Assembly (NCBI GenBank): GCA_037976565.1
Contig: CP137679.1
Coordinates: 26,522,127 to 26,586,126, forward strand
DNA length: 64,000 nt
Direction: 5' to 3'
Origin: Mesocentrotus franciscanus
Lineage: Eukaryota; Echinodermata; Echinoidea; Camarodonta; Strongylocentrotidae
The notes under the pieces were generated by a model. That model saw nothing but the letters and a program-made list of their open reading frames with translations. It was not told the origin of the DNA and did no database searches. The translations under genes were made by a program, and so were the position numbers. Below are positions 27,001 to 39,100 of this stretch, piece after piece; position 1 is the first letter of the stretch, and each line of letters starts with the position of its first letter.

Positions 27001-29076
27001 GGCGGAGTACTCCCATGCCGGATAGTGGGCGAACCACGCCCGCATCGAACATGCCTCCCAGTGGCCGGACCACGCCTGCATCATACGCCCCTCCCAGCGG
27101 TAGGGCCACACCTGTGTCTGTCCGATCCGTGAATGGGAAAACCTCGCCGGCTTCCTTGCATTCGGCCAACAATGAAGCCCGAAGTCGGTCGGTCTCTCGT
27201 TCTCGAGATCCGCCAGTACCGGCAGTAAGGACATTATCCAAGGAGGTCTCAAAGAAGAGATCTAAGTCCCCCTCTCGTCCTCCGAGCATCCCAGATGAGG
27301 TGAGATTGTTTCTCCAATAACGGTTCACATAACATGTAAAGTTATAATCCCCAAAACACTAAATTGCTTGTCGATACCGGGCCTTTTAAGTTCAAAACTG
27401 TAACAATTTATTATTCTGGATCTATATCGCAGCCTGCTGTCGAACCATTAAAATTCTAATCAATACTCCACCCCCACTCAGAATTCAAAGTATTTTAAAT
27501 TGATGACTTCCAACAGGCAGGGGCGGATCCAGCCGGCGGCAAGGGAGGGAGCCTAAAAAGGGGCCCACTTCGTGCGAAAATTTGAAAATCGTGCCGGCCG
27601 ATTTTTCGCTCAGGGAGGGTAGTGAGCACAACTTTTTTTTGGCACCCGAAAAAAATTTCCGTACGGAAGGGTTACTTTTTCCACCACCACCCCCTTGGGC
27701 GCCAGGGGAGGGGGCCAATCTTCTATTTTTTTTCAAAAAAGGGTGTTTTTACCAGTTTTTTTTTTGCTAGGGGAGGGGGCCCGGGCCCCCCCTGGATCCG
27801 CCACTGCCAACAGGCCCTTTTAACAAATGTGAGTTAAAGTCTTTATTCTTTCGTTTGTTATGGGATAGGGGTTGTTTTGATTAGAGGTTATACAATTATT
27901 TGAGTTTCTAGTTCCTTGTAATTAGGCCTATACCAAATGATGGCCAGCGGCTATCCATAAATGAAAGAAGTTTTCTTTGAAGGAAATCGAACAACATGCA
28001 TTCCTATTTACTTCTCTTTATGAATTCCGTGTTGGTTACAAATATCTGCTTTATTTTACGCTGCTTCGCGTACTATCTGATTATAGGCATCTCACATTCA
28101 ATATACATGTACATGTATAGTCAGCCCGCAGCCTTTTGTGCAATACAGTACATGACTGCGATGTAATAATACTTTATTTTGAATAGAGGCATTAGCACCC
28201 GCGATGCCTGCGGGCGGAATCTAAGCGGGCAGTTGTGAAAAGGCATCTATTGTATTTATTACGTAATCCACAACGGAATGTTGTCCAGCCGAAGCGCCTC
28301 TTTTCCAGCCGAATTGTTCCCATTTGTAAGATGTCCTTAATTGTAAATGAACATATATATACATACTGGGGATCTCTCCCAGCTCACAGCGTTGACCACA
28401 TGTTTTTAGTCTTCCTGTAGAGAAATTAACTACATTTGTGATAAAAAATTATTATCTGAAAAACCCTATTTAACTTCTTTATCCTACTTCACTTCGTCAC
28501 TGGGATTTCAATTCAGTTGATGCAGCTCTTTCCCATACGTGAGCAGACTATTGGGAAATTGATAATGATACAAGTTTCACAACAATTTAAACCGCATTAT
28601 TTTAATATTGCTATCTTGAAAATATAAGAAAATTTACACAAATTGTCCTCTCTGAAATATTTAATATTTACACAATGCATAAAACTATTACATTCCTGAT
28701 ATAATCTTAGAAGAAAAAAAAAAAAAAAATTCTTTCCTTCCTGTTTCGTTTGGATGTCAAGAAGCATGGTATTGGTAAGGCTTCATTTTTCTTATTTTTC
28801 AAAATTTTTACAAAAGTCGAATACATATAGCATGTATAGTATTTGACAATATGAATCATTATAGGTCAACAACAATAATCCAATGAAATGTTGGTCTTAT
28901 GAATAATAACCATTTACCTAAATCATGCAAGCATAATAATGTGAAGCTCTGTGAAACTCGTGCAAAGTTAGGCATATCAATTCTTACTCTATAAATCATA
29001 GTTATTTCTTTCGTTTTTCTATCTGTCTTTTCCTCTCCGCCCCCCCCCCTAATCTCTCTCTCTCTCTCTTTCTCTC

Positions 29077-29116
<40 letters not shown>

Positions 29117-30098
29117 CTCTTAATGTTTAATGTCTCCACATCAGACTGACGGTGGAAGTGACAAAGAGTTTGAAGGAGATGAGAACGAGGAACGTGGTAA
29201 CTGGAGCAACAAGATGGACTTCCTCCTCTCGTGTCTTGGGTATGCCGTGGGTCTTGGAAACGTCTGGAGATTCCCTTATCTGGCTTACAGGAACGGAGGA
29301 GGTACGAATCGTTGGAGGCTTGTGTGATCATTGACTTGAGACCGACTCGAGGCTCATATTTGTGTTTTATTCTATAATTACAATATAACTTTGTAAACGT
29401 TGCAGGTCTACTATACGAACTAAATACGTCTAAACCCCTTCACACTTCGACTGGACTAACCAAGTGAGAGCTAACTATAAGCGAGATCATTATGACCACC
29501 CTATCACATTTTATGTATTATAATTATCTTCATAAACTGATTTATCGAAATGAAGAACTATATGAATAGAAAGCATTTCGATTCCATGCATATTCAAAAT
29601 AAATATGAATATGTTTATCTCTTATCATTGATTTCAATTCAGTTGATTTATTTTTGTCTCTCAATCATCATTCTAGGTGCCTTCTTAATCCCGTACACAA
29701 TCATGTTGTTTTTCGCTGGTCTACCTCTGTTCCTGATGGAGGTGTCATTTGGGCAATACTGCAGTCTGGGACCCATCTCAATATGGAGATCTGTGCCGAT
29801 CGCCAGAGGTGAGTCAGCGAAATGGATTTATTTAATGTCATTGATGATCTTTTTAAAAATTGTATATCTTAATCATTCGTTTATCATCTTTCGCTATAAT
29901 TGTAGGCCTACTGACTGTAATCTTATCATGTCATCAGAAGCATTTGTCAATTATGAGCAATTCAACCATTAGCTGCTAATCGCAAATTATAAAGCACGAA
30001 TGAATACATAATTAAAAGAATGAACAAATAAGCATAGATATAGAATTGATAAATAATTCTGAGTAGATTACAAATATCCTAACTCTATTTTGTACGCT

Positions 30099-30130
<32 letters not shown>

Positions 30131-33100
30131 TCTCTCTCTCTCACTCTGTCTGCCTGACTCTCCCTGTCTCTTTATCTCTCTCTCTCACTCTGTCTGTCTG
30201 ACTCTCCTTGTCTCTCTCTCTCTCTATCCCCCTAAATGATTTCTCCCGTTTCAGGTATTGGTTACTGCCAAATTTTCACGGCTTGCATCCAGGGCGTGTA
30301 CTACAACGTCATCATCATGTACACCGTTTACTACTTCTTCGCGTCGTTCACGAGTCAACTCCCCTGGATCGGGTGCGCCAAACACTGGAACAACGTCAAG
30401 TGCTACGACCTCTACAGCGACTGCGTCGACAACGAGGGAATCATAGCCACCAACGGGAGTTGTCTCCGGCTCGATTCCCTCAATGAGACCACGCTGAATG
30501 TTTACAACGTGACGAGCAACCTGGGCGGATACAACCTGTCAGGTTACACAGATCCGCTGGGCGGAGTGAGGGAGCTTGCCAGCGAGCAATATTGGAAGTA
30601 AGAGATGGTCACATGACATTCATTTTCAATAATTTCTAATAATATCTGTATGTTCCACTTTATACGAATGAAAACAGTGAAATTAAAAGACAATAACTTT
30701 ATGTCATCAGCGCATTTTTTTTTGTTTTAATGAAAGACTTTATTTAATAAAACACGAAAAAGAAACTAAATTATTTGAAGAAAAAAATATGACATAGTGG
30801 TAAAAGCAAACATTGTTACAACAATATTGTATTATCCTGATAAAATAAATTTCTTTTTTTTAAATACAAAGAACCTGCTCGACTTCACAGGAACCTTTCA
30901 GCATTTTCTTGAACGTTACGAGGGGGCAGGGATCTATAGGAACCATTCACTCTACACCATTACAATTTTGAAAATTGAAACACACATTATGTAATATGGA
31001 TTCCATGATTATGAATGCATATATTAAAGCCCAAGTTGAGGCAATGACGTCACAAACTGATAACCAAATTGGCAATTTGTGTAGTGATTTTCTAAGTTCC
31101 ATAGTTGTTCATACTTTTTTTCAAATTCATATCTTCCTTATTAGTTATTTGATTTTCCTCAACTTTTGTTGTTGCTCCGTTTCTCTTGTTTTTCTGAACC
31201 TATTTAAGCAAATTATTTTTGGAGTTATCAATTGCTTATATATTTTTATCCAATTAATTTCCCTTTTCATCCCCCAAAATTTGATTTCTTCACGCCTTTG
31301 CCCAGGTTATATGATTTGTATCATATTGCGTGCATGACATTTCACAAAATCTTTAATGAACTTTGAAAAGTTGATACTTCAGGTGTATTTTCTGAATATT
31401 GTATATTCATAATCATTGGATTTTTATATAAATAGTTTATTTATATTCACATTTTAACTGAAAAAAGTAACTCTATATTAGTGCATCCACACAAAGACAT
31501 TATTAATATCAATATAACTTGGATGCTGGTGTGAGGAAATAAGATTTTTAAGGGAAAAATTGGAAATTTATATTATCAATATAAAGAAAACAATTAGTGG
31601 ATAGTGAGGCAATGACGTCACAGACTCATGAGTGAGTTGCTAATTTGTCTTGTGATTTTCAAAGTTTTTCATGTCATTAAAAATTTATAACTTTCTTATT
31701 AGTAATCCGATTTTGCTCAAACTTTTTTTGATTGGTTTGTCTGAATTTTTTGCTTCTATTGATAGTAAGTTATTTTTGGAGTGGACTTGCCCTTTAACTA
31801 CAAGATTAAGCTTTATATACATGTAGCTGTACATCTAACAAATTTAAGCTACTGTCCCTAAAATGAAGCACTGTGCTATCATGATGAACTACATCTTTTT
31901 CTTCTTCTAGAAATGCCGTTCTCCAAGAGGCAGACACGATGAACGAGCCAGGTGGCGTTATCTGGCAGCTAGCATTATGTCTGTTGGTTGCCTGGGTCAT
32001 AGTCCTATTATGCCTTGTCAGAGGAATCAAGTCATCGGGAAAGGTGAATATCATCATGCTTTATATAATCAACTGAAAATTGTATTTCTGTTGTAATTTT
32101 ATTTCATTTCGACTTGCCACAGCTGTTCACCTTATGGGTGTTGTTTTTGTACTTGTGAACTAATGAATTGTCATTAGAGGAGGCGTAGTTCAGTTCAGTG
32201 GTAGAGCAGTCATTGCTGTCTCATTACCTTAAGGTCACGGGTTCAAAACCAATTAGGAGATGCGCCAGTACTACAAACTTATATACGGTATTAAACCTTT
32301 CACGCCAAGGTCCTCAAATAGGAATAAGACGTGAGTCAGCCGGTTGCATATCTACAAATAAAGATTAATCTATAATTGCAGCCAAAAGTTTTGATTGCGA
32401 GGAGTGATTTACACAATCACGTCTTCCTCTATAGATGCCCCTGTTTTTATCATTGAAAGTCCAACTTTTAGATAGGTGTTCCCGTTTTATGGGGGTTGTG
32501 AGCACTTTTTTTTTTTTTTGCACCCGAAAATTTGAAAATTTGAAAATCGCGCGGGCGGGGGTAGTAGTGAGCACTAATTTTTTTTTGCTCCCGAAAATTT
32601 GAAAATCGCGCCGGTCGAAAATTTGCTCAGTTGGGGGTAGTGACCACTAATTTTTTTTTTGGGGCCGGGGCACGTGCCCCCTGTGCCCCCCTGGATCCGC
32701 CAATGGCTGCTGAGATCCATAAAATATTCCATTATAAATTAATTGATCTTGTAAACTTATTCTTTATCATTATAGGTTGTATACTTCACTGCTACCTTCC
32801 CATACGTTGTTCTATTCATTCTATTCATTCGTGGCGTAACGTTGCCCGGAGCTATAGACGGGATTCGGTTCTTCGTGGTCCCAGATTTCAACAGACTCAG
32901 TGATGCTAAGGTAATTAATCATCCGAGATCGGAGTACAGTCTCTTTGGTTTCTTGGTACATTATCCTTTCACAGGGAATGTTAAGAACCATACTTAAACC
33001 TTTTAAAAATTTCATTTTATGCAATCCTGAAAGCTTAAAATAATTATGGGGATGCATTTTCGTATTATTATACAGCACAGGGCATGTATATTTACTGTAT

Positions 33101-36100
33101 ATAAGACTTTTTTGTCTTCTGCCATCATAATCTACCCTTAATTGTATTATTATCCGTGGTTACATTTGTTTTTGCAATTTTCTGTATGTTATAGAGCTTA
33201 TATCAGACCATAACAAAATGTGTTCATATTCAAATATTTATATATTTTTAAATATGCAACTGCATCAGGTCCTTCTTCGTACTTCTAACACTAAATCATC
33301 AATATATTGTCAGATTAATCCCTAATAATTATTTCCTGTCTTTCTGTTCTAGGTATGGCAAGATGCAGCTATCCAAATCTTCTATTCTCTCAGTGCAGCA
33401 GGAGGTGGTCTGGTCACGCTGTCATCTTATAATAAGTTCCATAACAACTGCTACAGGTGAGTCAAAATCACTTTCATAATTAATAAAAAAAATCATCAGA
33501 ATATCAAGTATACCAACAGTTTACTGGTTGAAAAGGTCCTTTGATTACAGACTTTACCAACAAGGTTAGATCTATCAAAGAATTGCTGATAACAATAGCA
33601 TATTTATCGACATACATTTTGAAGGAACAAACCCTACAACCCCTCCCGCAACAACCTCAAAAAGACTGGTGGACTTTAAAGGTAGTGTATTCCTTTTGCA
33701 GCCAACATCAAATTCTGTAGAACTTTTGCAGGAATTATGAAATTTTCACGTCTGTGAAATTTAAACGTTAGCAGTGTCCTAGTATTCAAATTATGCAAGG
33801 AACCCGTTTACTTTCTAGACTTCACTGTCAGACACTATTGAGTGAGTAGTGACTGACTGACTTTTTTTTCTTTGGTAATAACATACATGAAATGAGCTGT
33901 AAAGGGTAAATGAGCATTTGTCTACATCAATAACCCACTCATGGGTGTCGATCACGGGGGATATATCCCCCCAATATTTCAGGTGGGGGATGGCCTGTAC
34001 AATCATCCCCCAATAATTCACGATCAAAAAAAAAAAATGAAGAGAAAAAATGATGAGAGCCCGATGAGAGTAGTTAATGGTTATTACTCGCAAGATGACC
34101 ATCAATATACACATTTTGCTATCTCATTTTCATAATACATACATATATAAATAGAAAACGAAGTAAATGAGACAACCGTATATGAGACAAGAATAAATTG
34201 AATTCTCGCTCATACGGCTTCATCAGGAATTGATGAATTTATTCAATTTATTCAATCAACAGCATCATAGAAATGCAGTGCGCCAAATGCAAAGCCGCAG
34301 CGTTAAAAAGCAACGAGCTAAATGTTAAGCGCGAAGCCAAACCCATACCAAACTGGGCCCAAATGGGTATGCCCAGCTTAATCCCATCTGGTACCCATAT
34401 TGGTTAACCCAGATATATCCCACGTGGGTTAACCCAGATTTTCCCCATGTGTTACCCATATGGGCATATTCATATTCTACCCATATGTGTACGCCCAGCT
34501 CATTCCCATCTGGAACCCATAAGGGCTGGCCCAGATAGATCCCATATGGGTTACTAAATATTGGCCCCATATGGGATACATTATATGGGTTCCATTTAAT
34601 AGCCCAGATGGCACAAGTGACCCAGATCATCCCCATATGGGCCCCATATGGGCTTGCTACCTGGGAAAAAGGGGAAAGGGGAAGAAACGGGCAGAAGAAA
34701 AAAGGGAGGGGGAAGAGAAAGGGAAGAAAGACAAGAGAAAGAGGGACATATATATTCCAGCATTTCCTTCAGGAAACTGATGTGAATGGGCGATGAAAAA
34801 AGAGGTTGACTTTAAAGTAACCTACAATGAAATATTGCTCATGTTTATTTCTTACAATGTCAAAATTACTTTACGGGATCCCCTCCCTAAAAAGCTTAGG
34901 CATGGGTGATGGTAGGTATGAGGTTAATGCATGATCAGGAATTAGTTGAGTGGATGGAAAAGAAGTGAGAAATAAGCTGAAAGAAACATGGAAAATTGCC
35001 ATGGAATGATGGAAGGCAATGTGAGACAGGCCCAACATGTTCTAAAACAAGTAATAATATTCAAGAATAGTCTGTTATGATTTCTTTCACCTAGAAGTTC
35101 TTCAAAAACTAATTAAAAACGAGTAAATAATCAATGCCACATTATTGACAGGGCTTAAAAGAAAAGTGAAAAGAAAAACAAGAAACAAAAAGGATTGAAT
35201 GAAATTTGGGACTTTTTGTTTATAACACCCTTCCAATAATAATGCACACTTCTAAGACTGGTTATAGTTTTTTTAAATAGTGCTCTGGTCAGGGCCTTAG
35301 GGGAATATTATGCTTATATTTTAGAGCTTATATTTTAGAGCGTATCTGGTATGATAAGTATATCTGGGTGAAGAAGGAGATAATGGAAGTTTGTTGTTTG
35401 GTAGTTGGAACGTAAGTTTTATATTATGTTTTTAAGAAACAGACAGTTTGTATGAGATCAGGAGTGGAAATTTTCTGTCATTTTGAGAACCAAATTTTGC
35501 ATCAGTGATATTCTGTTTCATTGAATTGAGTTTCCGCAGAGAGGATTCAGTTGGTTTAATTAAAGAAGGAAGAGAGTCAAATGAAGAACCAAAAGCAATA
35601 TGTTTTTCATTTACTAATGAGAACTATGTTTTTTTAGATCTCCTTACACAGAATATTGGAATGGGTTTTTCACGATGAATGTTGTTTGGAGACATCAATA
35701 TTCATAAAATGTATGTTTCTATCACCAGGAAATAAAGAATTTTCTGTCTACATGAACCTTTCCTGGTTGCTTATTAATGCATTTGCCCACTGGTAACATA
35801 ATACTTTCACAAGTTGATATCCCTCACCATTGGATTTTTTTGGTAATGTCTAAATTTCGTTTAAAAATAGATGATATCAGTCTGGTAGGCCTACACTGCA
35901 GGCAAGAGTCAGGACTAACATTTAGCATGTTATTAATTTTATTACCACTCTTATATTCTCTGAAATGTTATCTTTATTGAGGGTGACTTGAAAAAGTTAA
36001 TAACTTGGAAGGGAGGGGGTGCAACCTGCCACACGCTTCTACCTCTTGGTTGCTTTGATCCATTGCCGAAAAGATTTTGGCACCTACCATCCCCCCCAAC

Positions 36101-39100
36101 CACGGATACAAATCGACACCCCTGAACCCACTTATCTCATTGAATCTTTGCGCAGCACAAAATGTACGACCATTCGGTACAAGGGTCTGAAAATCAGACT
36201 ATTTAATTAAGCGAACGCGCTCGCTAAATTCGATTCGACAACTAAACTGTCGTTATTTCCCTGCTGCTCGGCCTTGCTCAGTCCGGTCTCTGCAATTTTT
36301 TATTTTTATAAAGTTGTCAGTGAGGTTGCGTTGGTTAATATTACAATATAATTGGTTGCCTGTTTAGTAGGGTTGGTGTCACCGCCAATCCTTGAGTACA
36401 CCATTTTTCCGTCTCGGAGCTTCGTTCTTGAACAATATTAAATTTGTTACTTTATATTCTGCCTTTTTTTAAAATTCTTTTTTATGTTTTAACATTTTAT
36501 ATTCTTATCATGTAAATCTTTTGTAAATATTGTGATTCTTGATGATTTTTTTGATAAAAACATAAATTAAAAAAAAAAAAAAAACTGTCGTTATTTTCCC
36601 ACAAAAAAAGAAATTTTCAAGCCCTTTTGTTTTGAGAGAAGTTCTAAATTAGTATTCTCTTTCAAACGCCGTTGCAATTTAACCTTTTAATTTTTTTTGG
36701 CCTGCAAATGGGACATAGTCCCTTTAAGGCCTTGAGAATAATTAGTTTTAGGAAGTGGGGGCAAATACATTAATTGAATGTGTACATTACTTAGCATACA
36801 AATACTATTTCTTAGTTTGAGGGCAGATGAAATGGCAACTCCTAAATGCATCACATGATCGGAGCCCCTGAAAACAGCGACATCGAGCACAAATCCTCGA
36901 GTTCCAATAGGCAATTTCATTTCCCCATTTTGAAAAATGAAAATGCATTCGCATAAGGTCTACTATGCAAGGGGTCATAATGTTCAAATACCAGGCTATC
37001 ATCTCTCGCGATTTTCCGGGGATATGTTTTCAATCGAGTAAACATCGATTAAACATGAGAAGATAAAAAAAATTCTGTGACATTTTTCAATCTAATATTT
37101 CTTTCTTTATAGTGACTCGATATTTGTGGCCATCGCTAACTGCTGCACCAGCGTCTTCGCGGGTTTTGTTATTTTCTCCATCGTAGGGTTCATGGCCCGC
37201 GAACTCAACCAACCTGTCGATACGGTCGTCCAACAAGGTAAACGATGACGATATCTAAAAATAAACCACTTCTTACAACGAAATTCGAGAAATGTGATAA
37301 ATTTAAGCTAAAATCTATAAATGTGAATCTTGATATAAGGAAACAAAGATAATCCCATAATATTCTTTGCAGAAATGTGTTGTCTTTTTGTTCGTTTTGA
37401 GCTATCTTTAGAATTATATTTCCCTTGATATCTTGCAGATATTATCTGAACCATGCGGAATGTCATGGTCCATATGTATCCGAGCAAAAATTCTAAAGAC
37501 AATTATGGCAATTGATAAACCATATATGTAATAATATGATTGTGCTAGAGTCACGCCATTAGCAAATTCATTTACATTGTTTTAAGGATTATCTAGTTAT
37601 ACTTTTTCAAGTTAGTAGGCCTATGTAAAAAAAAAAATGAAAATGAAGCAAGAAACGTGAGGGGTGTTGGTGTGATTTGTCCCAACTATATTACTTGGGG
37701 TTAATTTTCTATTCTATGGCACTTAATTTGATTCATTGTGTGTGCCATCCGCTCCACCGAGCTTCCTGAAAATGCATTGACGCACTTGATTTTGATTTAA
37801 TTTCCCGACACAGGTTTTGGGCTTGCATTCATCGCCTACCCCGCCGCAGTAGCCCGTATGCCCGTTTCTCCTCTATGGTCCATCCTGTTCTTTGGCATGT
37901 TGATAACACTGGGTTTGGACAGTCAGGTTAGTTCACATTCTAGGTTAAACATTTTGTCTCTAACAACTCATATAGAACTTAGAAGTGTCGTAGTCGAGTG
38001 GTTTAAGCACTTGACTTGACTTTAAACTCAAAGGTCATGGGTTCGATCCCCGACACGGCACCAATGTCCTTTGGCGAGGCATTAATGGTACCTAATACCC
38101 AATAGAGAGAAATGGTGACCCGGTAGGATGACGAAAACATATTTGTTAGTAATTGCCTATGCCCTCACGGTGACCATATGGTAAGAATACTCCCGAGGGA
38201 GTGTAGATGGTGCACATAATAATATCTGTAAAGCGCTTAGAGACGGTATTCCGTATTAAGCGCTATATAAATCCAGATAATTATTATTAGCTTGATTATG
38301 GCCTGGACGACATAGTAGAAGATACATTGATGACACTTGGTAAATATGCATTTTCTTGGCCAACTTCGTATTTATTTCTGTGGAAATAGTAATTTTTTGT
38401 TATCGTTTATCCCGTGACCTGACGTGCCTAAGTAACAAATGAAATATGCGTTCTGAAAATTTGGTAAATAAATACGTTGGACAACAATGCATTATTTATC
38501 CACTGTCATCCTTGATTTCTTCTACTCTATATTATGGATCAAACATGTGGAATAACGTTATCATTTAACCCATTGCTTACGGGAACCTGGTGGCCACTCT
38601 ATTAAGCCTATGAGGAAAAGAGAATTCAGTAGTCAGTGGGTTAGGTCATCCAAGTTATTTTCTCCATGTTCAGTCATTACATAGATACTTTTACACCTTT
38701 TTTTAATCAATGGAACACGTCCGAGTACAGCATTTGCATAAATACTTGGAACTAATGTTCAATTGAATATGAAAACCATAAAATATATTAATACGTTTTG
38801 GTCCAGTGGGCTTTTCCAGAAAAAAGTTATTGATTTCACTTGTCAATTTCATAACGTTCTCATAGTTTTGTCTAGTTTCTTTCAACTCTCACCAACCCGT
38901 TTCTCTTATTTTTCCTGTTTTCACATAATTCAACTTGTTACACATGTTGGACTGCTCCTGAAGCAAACTTGGGGTATCCTAAAGGTCTACTTTAAATACT
39001 ATCACTGACCTAAGTAGAAGTGTTGTGGTTTAGTGGATAAGTCTCCGGACTTTGAACAAGGTATGGGGTTCGAATCCCTGACGCAGCTTCCAAACGTCAT

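Larger units (their letters stand above)
19965..27424. repeat. Duplicated block, copy 2 (contig overlap?)
   Basis: 7,460 bp matching 11996-19464. It begins directly after the gap inside what is intron in copy 1, and unlike copy 1 it continues without a break into the rest of the gene. Differences include poly-A tail length, a small direct repeat near 20905-20935 absent from copy 1, and the two coding frameshifts of copy 1. Confidence 0.92.
27300..29144. other. Transporter intron before TM1
   Basis: Holds a hAT-type MITE (27518-27806) and, at its 3' end, a CT microsatellite that forms the polypyrimidine tract (29057-29113). Nothing else was recognised. Confidence 0.6.
33457..37112. other. Transporter intron, repeat-rich
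   Basis: 3.7 kb. Contains a GGGGGATATATCCCCC-type stretch near 33950, the CCCATATGGG array (34336-34662), a purine-rich run (34663-34745), unassigned sequence (34800-36000) and a truncated retroposon with target duplications (36262-36581). No exon was recognised. Confidence 0.6.

Noticed and set aside
34325..34636. 103-residue open frame rich in Tyr, Trp and Gly
   Set aside because: Produced by the CCCATATGGG word array; no start context or family signal.
33940..36120. A single 2.2 kb transposon with GGGTGTCGAT ends (33943 and 36110)
   Set aside because: Only about 10 bp of terminal inverted match, no clear target duplication and a mixed interior; too weak to claim.
37990..38060. Possible tRNA gene (box A and GGTTCGATCCC box B)
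   Set aside because: No pairing acceptor stem, and the sequence continues into a SINE body and tail seen in several copies; the same holds for 39013, 32183, 48196 and 4952-5175.
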